From Benthortus sp964440495 (lineage in GTDB: Archaea > Thermoproteota > Nitrososphaeria_A > Caldarchaeales > Wolframiiraptoraceae), in the NCBI GenBank assembly GCA_964440495.1, contig CAYTSD010000007.1, positions 1 through 50,164 of the forward strand: a DNA stretch of 50,164 bases. The letters run 5' to 3'. The position numbers and the translations under genes are program-made. The notes beneath the pieces are model-generated. The model saw only the letters and a list, made by a program, of their open reading frames with translations, was not told the origin of the DNA and made no database searches. Shown one piece after another: positions 13,410-21,774 of this stretch (the first letter of the stretch is position 1; every line of letters starts with the position of its first letter).

Positions 13410-14753
13410 CTATGTAACATTAATTAAACTAATGTACTTATATGCTTCTTTCAGCGAGTCAAAGCAGTAGTGAACCCGTTGATAGTTGGCTCTAAATTCT
13501 TCAACTTCTCCTCGTATTTTCTCTGAATCGTGGCCTTTCAGAGTTTTCATTATCAGCTCGGCTATGTATTTCATTTCATCTTCCTTCATGCCGAGCCTCG
13601 TAACTTCTTGAACACCTATCCTTATGCCGCTGGGAACCCTATAATCTGTTTTTTCTTTATAATCCCTTGGAATGAGGTTTCTATTAATCAGTATCCCAAC
13701 GCGCTCAAGCTTTTCCTCAACAATTTTACCATTCCCATATTTCCTGACATCCGCTACTACTTGATGGGTTTCGGTAAATCCCTTATGCTCATATAAAACA
13801 TCTAAACCATTCTCATACAAGGCCTGCGCCAACGCTTTAGCATTTCTAACAATTTGTTTACTATATTCTTGATAGTAAGCCAATGCCTCCGCAAGAGCTA
13901 CGGCTAAAGCCGCAACCGCGTGTAAATGATGATTACTTACCAATCCAGGGAAAGTTACTTTCTTTATCAACTCCGAGTACTCGTTCTTGCTTAAAATCAT
14001 TCCATGCTGTGGACCTGCCAGAGTCTTATGCGTTGACATCGTTACTATGTCTGCTCCTTCCCTTAGAGGGTCTTGGAAGATTCCACCCGCTATGAGACCT
14101 GCGACATGCGCAGCATCATAAATAACATATGCATTATAGTGTTTGGCGAGAGACGCTATCTCCTTCACAGGCTGTGGAAATAATATTACACTTCCACCTA
14201 ATATGAATAGTTTGGGAACAATGCCCTTCTCTTCCAATCTCTTACGCGTCCCATCTACATCAATCTCGTATTCTTCTTCGTTAAATTCATAGCGTTCAAC
14301 TCTTAAACCTCTGACTACGCCCGCGGTTCCACCCCACTTCTTTTTACCCCATGAAATATGTCCTCCATGCGGTATTGTAAGTGCTATCATAACGTCGCCT
14401 GGCTCCGCAAAGGCTGAATATGCAACTAAATTAGCGACGACTCCCGATATGGGTCTTACGTCAGCGAATTCCACGTCATAGACTTTCTTAGCCAATTGTA
14501 TAGCCAGTAATTCAACTTCATCAATATATTTGCATCCAGCATAAAGTCTTTCTCCTGGCCAGCCTTCCGCATATCGATGCTGAAAATCCGTTATCAACGC
14601 CTCTCTAACAGAAATGCTTGTCACATTCTCGCTGGCAATTAATGGTATAGCTGAAGAGATGAATTGATGGTGTTCTTTAAGTAGTTTAAAAATTTTATGA
14701 ACAGTATTCTTAGCTTGACTTATTCTATCTTCTACGTCATTTCCTAAATTCAT
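13410..14753 (-). CDS. glyA: Serine hydroxymethyltransferase
   Basis: 447 residues, full length. PLP-binding Lys243 lies in STHKTLAGPQHG; the substrate-binding IPLIASENVTS, YAEGWPGERLYAGC and YDAAHVAGL motifs are intact. It interconverts serine and glycine with transfer of a one-carbon unit to a folate or methanopterin carrier. Sampled 60-base lines of this gene are about 37-38% GC, against about 50% or more in neighbours, and codons such as ATA and TTA are enriched, which suggests a different origin. A TTTTTATATA element about 35-45 bases upstream is a clear promoter. Confidence 0.97.
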   Translation of the reverse strand: MNLGNDVEDRISQAKNTVHKIFKLLKEHHQFISSAIPLIASENVTSISVREALITDFQHRYAEGWPGERLYAGCKYIDEVELLAIQLAKKVYDVEFADVRPISGVVANLVAYSAFAEPGDVMIALTIPHGGHISWGKKKWGGTAGVVRGLRVERYEFNEEEYEIDVDGTRKRLEEKGIVPKLFILGGSVILFPQPVKEIASLAKHYNAYVIYDAAHVAGLIAGGIFQDPLREGADIVTMSTHKTLAGPQHGMILSKNEYSELIKKVTFPGLVSNHHLHAVAALAVALAEALAYYQEYSKQIVRNAKALAQALYENGLDVLYEHKGFTETHQVVADVRKYGNGKIVEEKLERVGILINRNLIPRDYKEKTDYRVPSGIRIGVQEVTRLGMKEDEMKYIAELIMKTLKGHDSEKIRGEVEEFRANYQRVHYCFDSLKEAYKYISLINVT

Positions 14754-14815
14754 TTTATTCTACCGGGAACCGCATCAACGTTAGGTATATAAAAACATTA
14801 TCAAATTATAAAAAT

Positions 14816-15062
14816 GAGGCTCTTTCTTCAGGTCTGATTAAGGAGGTCGCAAAGATTGTGGCGAAATGCGGCGCGAAGTCGTCTATAATGTTGTTCAATG
14901 GCCTAATCGCTGTGAAGGGAGTCTTCTAGAGACCTGTTGAGGGACAAACGGCGGAGTAGTCTAAGCCGGGTCAGGAATAATCTTCCTCGAGACTATAAGC
15001 TTGGAGTTAGCACCATACACCGGTGGGGAGTGATGGTGGAAGCCTTAAGACTAGGGCTTTGA
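14816..15062 (+). pseudogene. Possible remnant of a degraded gene in two frames
   Basis: The 333-base gap between glyA and the YchF-like gene contains an open segment 14816-14929 (GLIKEVAKIVAKCGA, then SSIMLFNGLIAVKGVF and stop) with protein-like character. A second open segment in the next frame, about 14928-15062, contains YKLGVSTIHRWGVMVEAL. The first piece faintly resembles the helix-strand-helix end of an HPr-like domain (NG...A.K). Neither piece has a convincing start. It may be noise; nothing else is visible in this gap. Confidence 0.2.
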
Positions 15063-15086
15063 TAGATATAGGATGAGGGTTGAGAA

Positions 15087-16304
15087 GTGGCGACCATCAA
15101 GGTCGGGCTTATAGGTAAGACGAACACGGGTAAGACAACCTTCTTCAACGCGGCGACCATGGGGGCTGCGGAAATCTCCACATACCCCTTCACAACTAAG
15201 CAGCCTAACTATGGAACAGCCTACGTGATAACGCTCTGCGTCTGCCGAGAATTCGGGGTCAAAGACGATCCAAGAAACTCTAAATGCATCAACGGGTGGA
15301 GACATATCCCGATAGAGTTGATAGACCTCCCAGGCTTGATTAAGGGTGCGTGGGCTGGGAAGGGGCTTGGAAACCAGTTCCTCTCCGTCGCATCCCAGTC
15401 AGACGTTCTCCTACACGTTGTAGACGCCGCTGGAAGCGTTGACGAGGAGGGGAGACTGGCAGAGCCTGGTACAGGAAACCCTATCGCAGACTACTATGAC
15501 ATAGAGGAGGAGCTTGTAATGTGGCTTATGAGACTTATAGAGAAGTCGGAGGACAAGATAATCAAGCTCCTCAAACAGGGTAGGGAGCTTCCAGAGGCCA
15601 TGGAGGAGGTTTTAAAGGGAATCAAGGTAACTGAAGCCCACATAAAGGCGGCGCTTATCGAGAGCAGACTCCAAGACAAGGATTTCGAGAACTGGACGCC
15701 AATCGATGACAAGAAATTCGCGACAGTGTTAAGAGAAATCTCGAAGCCTACAATTATCGTCGCGAATAAGATGGACTTGGATACGGCTAAGGATAATTTC
15801 CTGAAGCTACGTGATCAGCTTCCAGATAAGATCGTCGTCCCATGTAGCGCCGAGGCCGAACTAACCCTTAGGAGGGCCGAGCAGAAAAGGCTTATAAAAT
15901 ACATTCCAGGGGAAGAGAAATTCGAGATAGTTGATGAGGATAAGTTAACCGATAGGCAGAGATGGGCCTTGAACTTTATTGAGCATAAGATTCTCGACGA
16001 ATATATGAGGACCGGTGTTCAGTTTGCGATAAATGTCGCGGTGTTTAAGCTCTTGAAGATGAACGCCGTCTATCCTGTCTATGACCCGAAGAAACTTTCA
16101 GATAGGCATGGAAACGTTTTGCCAGACGTATATTTGATGCCTGAGGGAGCGACTGTCGAGGACCTAGCGGGAGAGATTCACAGCGAGCTTGCTAAAGGCC
16201 TCCTATATGCAATAGATGTGCGGACAGGTCTCAGGCTTCCAGCAAACTATAAGCTCAAAGATAGAGATGTGTTATCGATAGTATCGACGATGAAGAGAGG
16301 CTAA
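15087..16304 (+). CDS. ychF: Obg-family GTPase, archaeal YchF-like, with TGS domain
   Basis: 405 residues from GTG 15087. P-loop GKTNTGKTT is at 10-18, G3 is DLPG with the Obg-type GAWAGKGLGNQFL switch, and G4 is NKMD. Classical YchF/OLA1 has NxxE and prefers ATP, whereas NKMD predicts GTP preference, as in archaeal homologues. A helical insertion (about 140-220) and a C-terminal TGS domain (about 320-400) follow. Members associate with ribosomes, but their precise role is unsettled. The gene has its own upstream region and converges on the DUF35 gene. Confidence 0.9.
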   Translation: MATIKVGLIGKTNTGKTTFFNAATMGAAEISTYPFTTKQPNYGTAYVITLCVCREFGVKDDPRNSKCINGWRHIPIELIDLPGLIKGAWAGKGLGNQFLSVASQSDVLLHVVDAAGSVDEEGRLAEPGTGNPIADYYDIEEELVMWLMRLIEKSEDKIIKLLKQGRELPEAMEEVLKGIKVTEAHIKAALIESRLQDKDFENWTPIDDKKFATVLREISKPTIIVANKMDLDTAKDNFLKLRDQLPDKIVVPCSAEAELTLRRAEQKRLIKYIPGEEKFEIVDEDKLTDRQRWALNFIEHKILDEYMRTGVQFAINVAVFKLLKMNAVYPVYDPKKLSDRHGNVLPDVYLMPEGATVEDLAGEIHSELAKGLLYAIDVRTGLRLPANYKLKDRDVLSIVSTMKRG

Positions 16305-16306
16305 AC

Positions 16307-16825
16307 CTACTTCTCTGGAACTATGTAATAGGAGAATAATCCATCTTTATCCCTTTTCTTTACTTCAAGTTTGACAGGCATACCTCTCCTAAGCTTCTTC
16401 GGGTCGCTGCAGTCAACCCATGCGAGAACATTGAATCCTTCCTCGAGCCTCGCTACTCCGACAATGTAGTCTGGGAAGGAGGAGTAGGTCTCAGGCTTAA
16501 CGTTTATCACGGAATAAGTTAGAAGCCTTCCTCTCCCATTTATCTCAAACCACTCCATGTCACTTGACCCGCAGCTTGAGCAGTCTGCCTGAGGCGGAAA
16601 ATAGGCTGCGCCGCAGCGGCTGCATCTCGTCGCCAGCATCTTTCCCTCCTCTAAGGCCTCGAAGAATCTTTTAACACGGGATACGGGGAGCAGGTACCGG
16701 AAAGCCATCTCCCTTACATCAACCCAGATTGGGTAACCGGTCTTCTTGTCGGGAATTATCGGAAGTCCGCTAGGGTTCTTGGAGTCTTCTTCCCCGCTCA
16801 TCTCCATCTTTCTCTGAGAATTCAT
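16307..16825 (-). CDS. DUF35 protein: rubredoxin-like zinc ribbon plus OB fold
   Basis: 172 residues. An N-terminal helix region is followed by a four-cysteine zinc ribbon (CSRCGAAYFPPQADCSSCG) and an OB-fold domain with GRGRLLTYSVI. Archaeal DUF35 proteins commonly bind acetoacetyl-CoA thiolase and HMG-CoA synthase and channel acyl-CoA intermediates in the mevalonate pathway. Here no thiolase or HMG-CoA synthase gene adjoins it, so the partner is unknown. Several in-frame Met codons near the N-terminus make the exact start uncertain. Confidence 0.85.
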   Translation of the reverse strand: MNSQRKMEMSGEEDSKNPSGLPIIPDKKTGYPIWVDVREMAFRYLLPVSRVKRFFEALEEGKMLATRCSRCGAAYFPPQADCSSCGSSDMEWFEINGRGRLLTYSVINVKPETYSSFPDYIVGVARLEEGFNVLAWVDCSDPKKLRRGMPVKLEVKKRDKDGLFSYYIVPEK

Positions 16826-16883
16826 CTTAAAAGGATAGCCTTGGCTAAAGAATTTTAGGAAGCTGAGGTATTGGTGGGATGCC

Positions 16884-17321
16884 TTGTCAGAGGTTTTCGA
16901 GAAGGCTTTGAAGATGGTTGAGGAGATTGGAGCCGAGGAGCTTAGAGGGAAAATCCTTTCACATAGTCTCCCAGAGCTGAGAGAAGGCGACTACATCGTG
17001 AACCTCTTCGTTGATTCCAGTCCACCATTGCTTGGGATGAGAAGTGAGAAGCTTAAGCTTGAACTGACACCTGCCAGCATAAGGCATATCATGAGATTCG
17101 CTAACATTAGGGGGTTAAACTTCCATAGAGTGGGGGCGGATGTCTATCTCCTCCGGGAAGACGCTGTTGTAGCATGGATTAGGGATGGAATGTATGCCGC
17201 CAGCGAGGCTAAGCTCTTCGAGGAGATAGGTAGAGAGATTTATGGCCTTGGAGAGGGAAGGAGGCTTAGATTCGATAAGCCTGTAAGCTGGCTTGATATC
17301 CCGAGACTCTTGAGAAGGTAG
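16884..17321 (+). CDS. Conserved-looking protein of unknown function
   Basis: 145 residues from TTG 16884, preceded by a GGTGGGA-type ribosome-binding site. It is soluble with mixed alpha/beta character and no cysteines. I do not recognise the family. It is divergent from the DUF35 gene and meets nuoM tail to tail with a two-base gap. Codon usage matches the surroundings. Confidence 0.65.
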   Translation: MSEVFEKALKMVEEIGAEELRGKILSHSLPELREGDYIVNLFVDSSPPLLGMRSEKLKLELTPASIRHIMRFANIRGLNFHRVGADVYLLREDAVVAWIRDGMYAASEAKLFEEIGREIYGLGEGRRLRFDKPVSWLDIPRLLRR

Positions 17322-17323
17322 CT

Positions 17324-18787
17324 TTAGGGCAGAATCCCTGAGACCGCCTGCGCTATCATCTTCGTTATCGGATAGTTTAGGAATCCTAGAATTATGACTA
17401 GGAAGAGGAGAGCCGCCATGGGCGCAGCCATAGATACCGGCGCGTCCCTAACATTTTGTAGGCTCATCTTTGGTTTCAGGAAGAATACTGCTCGAACCAT
17501 CCGGAGATAGTATGCCGCTGTTATCGCTGTTGTGGCTATCGCTATCGCCGTGTAGAGTGTCAGGCCAGCGTCCATTCCCCCGCCGAATATCATCCACTCG
17601 CTTGCAAACCCTCCCAGCGGAGGCGTCCCCGCTATTGAGAGTCCTCCTACGAGCATGGCCACCGCCGTGAGAGGCATCTTGGATGCGAGGCCGCCGAGCT
17701 TCCGTAAGTCCCTCTCATGGAGTTCATGTATTAGGACTCCTGCACCCATGAAGAGCATCCCCTTCGCAAACCCGTGGTTAAGAACATGGAATAATCCGCC
17801 TGCAACCCCTATTGGAGCTAGGGTTATGAGGCCGAAGAGTATGTAGCCCATCTGGCTTACACTGCTGTAGGCTAGAAGACGCTTAACATCTGTCTGAACC
17901 AGGGCCATCAGCCCTCCCCAAACCATCGTTATAACAGCGAGCAACGCGAGAGCGGGAAGCATTATGGGTAGGGTTGATGGGAAGAATCCTATCAATATCC
18001 TCGCTATGGCGTAGACCCCTGTCTTTATCATGACCCCGCTTAGGAGGACGCTTATCGGCGTAGGAGCCTCAGCGTGGGCGTCGGGAAGCCACGTATGGAA
18101 TGGGAACACCGCCATCTTAACAGCAGCTCCAACAAATATCAAGACGGAGATAATCAATATCTCATGCGTCAACGGCATCCGCCCTGCAAGTTCAGCGAGT
18201 TTGGAGAACTCGAGAGTCCCGAACACCCCGTAAATCCAAACTATCCCGAGAAGCAGTGAGAGCGCTCCAGCATGCGTGAAGATGAAGTACTTGAATCCTA
18301 TTATACGCGGCCTCCCAGTCCCCCAGTAAGCTATTAGAAAGTAGCTTGGAACGAGCATAAGCTCCCAGAAGATGTAGAAGAGGAAGAAGTTTGAGGCCAA
18401 GACCACGCCTAGCATCCCAGAGTTGAAGAGAAGTAGGAGCGCGAGATACGCCTCATATCCATTCTCACCCTCCATATATTTTGTCGAGTATATCGCTGCG
18501 AGGAACCCCATTAGGGAGATTAAGAGTGTGAAGGGGTAGCTGAGAGAGTCGAGCTGGAAATCGAAGTTAAGGCCGATAGTTGTTATCCATCGATAGCTTT
18601 CAGATAGAACGGCTCCGCCATAGATTTCCCAGAATAGGGAGAGCGTGACTATGAATGGTATGAGGGAGGCGAGAACGGTGACCATGTTTCCAAGTTTCTT
18701 AGACTTGAACGCCGCTAGATATGCGATTGGTGAGGCAATTATCTGTGTGAAGACGATTATGCTGAGCAGCGGTAATCCCTGATACAT
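17324..18787 (-). CDS. nuoM: NADH-quinone oxidoreductase-like subunit M
   Basis: 487 residues, about 14 membrane helices. Proton-antiporter features are present: Glu in FYIFWELMLVPSY, Lys in GAAVKMAVFPFHTWLPDAHAEAP, and VQTDVKRLLAYSSVSQMGY. It follows nuoL by three bases. It is a proton-pumping membrane subunit of complex I or a related quinone/ferredoxin oxidoreductase. No other nuo gene is in the window. Confidence 0.92.
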   Translation of the reverse strand: MYQGLPLLSIIVFTQIIASPIAYLAAFKSKKLGNMVTVLASLIPFIVTLSLFWEIYGGAVLSESYRWITTIGLNFDFQLDSLSYPFTLLISLMGFLAAIYSTKYMEGENGYEAYLALLLLFNSGMLGVVLASNFFLFYIFWELMLVPSYFLIAYWGTGRPRIIGFKYFIFTHAGALSLLLGIVWIYGVFGTLEFSKLAELAGRMPLTHEILIISVLIFVGAAVKMAVFPFHTWLPDAHAEAPTPISVLLSGVMIKTGVYAIARILIGFFPSTLPIMLPALALLAVITMVWGGLMALVQTDVKRLLAYSSVSQMGYILFGLITLAPIGVAGGLFHVLNHGFAKGMLFMGAGVLIHELHERDLRKLGGLASKMPLTAVAMLVGGLSIAGTPPLGGFASEWMIFGGGMDAGLTLYTAIAIATTAITAAYYLRMVRAVFFLKPKMSLQNVRDAPVSMAAPMAALLFLVIILGFLNYPITKMIAQAVSGILP

Positions 18788-18790
18788 TTT

Positions 18791-20713
18791 CTACACCACA
18801 CCTCCGTAAAGAATCGTTAAGAAGATTAGTATTATTATCGCCAACCCTATTAGGAATCCACTTATGTTGATGTTGCTGCTTCCAGTCTGAATGTTTCTGA
18901 AGACATTTACCCCCGCCTTCACCCCATCTGCCACAAGATAGTTAAACCTATCTATTCCTCCATCCTCAACAAATCTCCTCAATACTCCTGAAAACCAGAT
19001 TACTCCATCGACAAACCTATAGTATGCATAGTTTATGTAGTATCTGTTTACCAGGAGTCTATGTATCTTGGAGGTTATCGCTCCTGTTCTGAAGGCTTCA
19101 GGTGGAATAACCCTCTTAAAGTAGACTAGGTAGACCGCTGCCGCTCCTACGCCGAGTATTGCTGCAGATGATGCTATGACTCCTAGGCTGCTTGATTCAT
19201 GGAGTGCTAAACCCACGTATCCGACGAATCCATGGGTTAGCTCCGCTGATAGCCCAAGGAATGCTGCCCCTAATGCTAGGACGATTATGGGGATGCTCAT
19301 GGTTGGAGGTGGGTCGTGGGCATGCTCCACCTTCTCCGAGGATGGCGGGGCGAGGAATATTCTGTAAATCCATCGGAAGATGTAGATGAAGGTTAGGATT
19401 GATGCGAGGGTTATGAGCAGGTAGACGGGGAGCGCTCCTGCTTCTAGGGAGGCCTCGATTATGAGGTCTTTGCTGAAGTATCCTGAGAATGGTGGAACTC
19501 CTGCGAGTGCGAGTGCTCCCACCAAGGCTGTTGCGAAGGTTATCGGCATCTTTCTCCCCAGTCCCCCCATCTCATCCATGTTTGTCGTCCCAACGGCGTG
19601 CATCACTGCTCCAGCTGTTAGGAAGAGTAGCGCCTTGAAGACCGAGTGATTTAGGATGTGGAAGGCTGAGGCTATCCATCCGAGATGTGTTGCGAGGCCT
19701 AGGGATGCGAGCATCAAGCCGAGCTGGCTTATCGTCGAGTAAGCTATGACACGCTTTATATCGGTCATGACTAACCCCATTGTTGCGGCGAAGAGCGAAG
19801 TGACAGCTCCTATGTAGGCTACGGTGAGATACCACTGAGACAACATGGTTGGAGAGAATGCGTGGAGAGGAATCACGGTGAAGATTAGGCGGGCGACCAA
19901 GTATATTCCAGCCTTAACCATCGTGGCGGCGTGGATTAGGGCGCTTACAGGTGTGGGGCCTTCCATCGCATCGGGGAGCCAGACGTGGAGCGGAATCTGA
20001 GCAGATTTTCCAACAGCGCCTCCGAAGATTAGGAGGAGTGTGAGTATTGTGAAGGGGAGGCTTAGTGTTCCTGAGGCTAATCCTTCTTCAAGGAGTTTCG
20101 AGACCTCTGTGTAGCGGAAGGTTCCAAGGGAGACGTAGAGGAGGATTATTCCTATCAGCATCGAGGCGTCGCCTATCCTAGTTGTTATGAAGGCCTTGAT
20201 TCCCGCATGTGCTGCTTCAGGCTTCTTGTAGTAGAATCCTATGAGGGCGTAGGAGCATAGTCCAACTATCTCCCAGAAGATGTAGAGTTGGAGGAAGTTG
20301 TCGGCCATCACGAGGCCTGTCATCCCACCTATGAAGAACGTCATGAAGAAGTAGTATCGTGGAAGCCCCTCCTCATGCGCCATGTACCCTACTGAGTAGA
20401 GCATTATCCATGCTCCGACGAAGGTGGCGATACAGGCCATGAGGACGGAGAGGGGGTCGATGATTACTCCAGCCTCGATGAGGCCTCTCGGCGTAGGTAT
20501 CCAGGCAACAGTCTCAGTCCATGTCTTTCCACCCCACACGTCAGGTATCATCGAGAGCGCGAAAGCCGAAGCCGTGAAGGAGACTATGACGGAGTATGCT
20601 TCCCCGACACGTTTCCCAGCCTTGAAGAAGAGTGGGACAAGAGCGCTGCCGAGTGTTGGTAGAAGCCATGAGAGCCAGGGAGCATAGGGCAGCACCCAGG
20701 AGTCACCTAGCAT
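18791..20713 (-). CDS. nuoL: NADH-quinone oxidoreductase-like subunit L
   Basis: 640 residues, about 16 membrane helices. Glu in LYIFWEIVGLCSYALIGF, Lys in GKSAQIPLHVWLPDAMEGPTP, and MTDIKRVIAYSTISQLG are intact. The long C-terminal extension contains the amphipathic lateral-helix region expected of NuoL and ends in a membrane helix. It is the largest proton-pumping subunit of complex I-type enzymes. It is probably transcribed together with nuoM and perhaps with the ornithine cyclodeaminase homologue 23 bases upstream. Confidence 0.93.
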   Translation of the reverse strand: MLGDSWVLPYAPWLSWLLPTLGSALVPLFFKAGKRVGEAYSVIVSFTASAFALSMIPDVWGGKTWTETVAWIPTPRGLIEAGVIIDPLSVLMACIATFVGAWIMLYSVGYMAHEEGLPRYYFFMTFFIGGMTGLVMADNFLQLYIFWEIVGLCSYALIGFYYKKPEAAHAGIKAFITTRIGDASMLIGIILLYVSLGTFRYTEVSKLLEEGLASGTLSLPFTILTLLLIFGGAVGKSAQIPLHVWLPDAMEGPTPVSALIHAATMVKAGIYLVARLIFTVIPLHAFSPTMLSQWYLTVAYIGAVTSLFAATMGLVMTDIKRVIAYSTISQLGLMLASLGLATHLGWIASAFHILNHSVFKALLFLTAGAVMHAVGTTNMDEMGGLGRKMPITFATALVGALALAGVPPFSGYFSKDLIIEASLEAGALPVYLLITLASILTFIYIFRWIYRIFLAPPSSEKVEHAHDPPPTMSIPIIVLALGAAFLGLSAELTHGFVGYVGLALHESSSLGVIASSAAILGVGAAAVYLVYFKRVIPPEAFRTGAITSKIHRLLVNRYYINYAYYRFVDGVIWFSGVLRRFVEDGGIDRFNYLVADGVKAGVNVFRNIQTGSSNINISGFLIGLAIIILIFLTILYGGVV

Positions 20714-20736
20714 GGTCGAGTTGCTTAGGCTTGATT

Positions 20737-21705
20737 TTAGGGTTTAGTTTCGGAGAAGGCTCTGAGATAGTTTCTGAGGGCTACGTAGGCTGCCGCCGTG
20801 TCTTGGACAGCTATCCCTACGGTTTTGAAAAGAGTTATCTCATTCTCCGAAGCCCTACCAGGTTTTCTTCCTACGATTATCTCGCCTAGCTCCGCGTAGA
20901 TTTTATCTGGAGAGAGCTTACCTTCCCTTATCGGTATGAGTATGTCTCCAGCCTCCTCCAAGGCTGCCTCAAGTTTATCCACCACGATCTTCGAGTCGAC
21001 GACGGTCTCCGTGTCTAGTTCTCTGGCGTCAGGTGTGTAGGAGCCTATAGCGTTTATATGTGCTCCATCCTTAATCCACTGCCTCTTGAGGACAGGCTCG
21101 CTGCTCGTGGTGGCGGTTGAGATTATGTCTGCGGCTCTGACAGCCTCCTCAGCCGATGAAGCAGCAGCTACTGGAACGCCTGTAAGCCTCTCCATCTCCT
21201 CGGCGAACCTCTCAGCCCTCTGCCTACTGCGGCAGTAAACCCTAACAGCCTCCAGCTTCCTAGCCTTCGAGACCGCCTGCACCTGCGTTCTAGCCTGTGT
21301 TCCACACCCTATCACTGCTAGGATACGGGCATCTTCTCTGGCGAGATACTTTGTAGCCACCCCGCAGATGGCTCCTGTGCGCATCGCGGTTAGGTGTCCT
21401 GCGCTCATTAGGGCTATGGGTTGACCTGTTGACGCGTTGAAGGCTAGGAGGGCTGCGCTAACCGTTGGGAGGCCTCTCTCAGGGTTACCTGGATAGATTG
21501 AGATCAGCTTGGAGGTGTAGAGCTGGAAGTCCTCGACGTAGCCGCTCATCGAGAGTATGTCCCCTAGCTCTCTAATCCTGACACGGACTCTCTGGGGAAG
21601 CTCAGCCCGCCCCCTCTCCAAGGCCGCTAAAGCCTTCTCAACAGCCTCCATAACCTCCTCCATCTTGAGGAGACCTCTCATCTCATCCTCCGAGAGGAGA
21701 AGCAT
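20737..21705 (-). CDS. Ornithine cyclodeaminase/mu-crystallin family dehydrogenase
   Basis: 322 residues. Family features include the early LPQRVRV, Lys in LYTSKLISIYPGN, the middle TGAICGVATKYLA, the Rossmann motif VIGCGTQARTQ, STATTS and INAIGSYTP. Archaeal members include alanine dehydrogenases and imine reductases; the substrate cannot be assigned. It lies just upstream of nuoL on the same strand. A promoter would lie in the 69-base region shared with the divergent protease gene. Confidence 0.9.
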   Translation of the reverse strand: MLLLSEDEMRGLLKMEEVMEAVEKALAALERGRAELPQRVRVRIRELGDILSMSGYVEDFQLYTSKLISIYPGNPERGLPTVSAALLAFNASTGQPIALMSAGHLTAMRTGAICGVATKYLAREDARILAVIGCGTQARTQVQAVSKARKLEAVRVYCRSRQRAERFAEEMERLTGVPVAAASSAEEAVRAADIISTATTSSEPVLKRQWIKDGAHINAIGSYTPDARELDTETVVDSKIVVDKLEAALEEAGDILIPIREGKLSPDKIYAELGEIIVGRKPGRASENEITLFKTVGIAVQDTAAAYVALRNYLRAFSETKP

Positions 21706-21774
21706 ATCCTCATAACGCCAACATTTACTTGAAAAGCCTTTTTTCCATCTTCTGAGCGAAGAGAGGTAAGTGTT

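Noticed and set aside
15030..15045. GTGATGG as a C box of a second C/D sRNA
   Set aside because: No D, D' or C' boxes at usable spacing.
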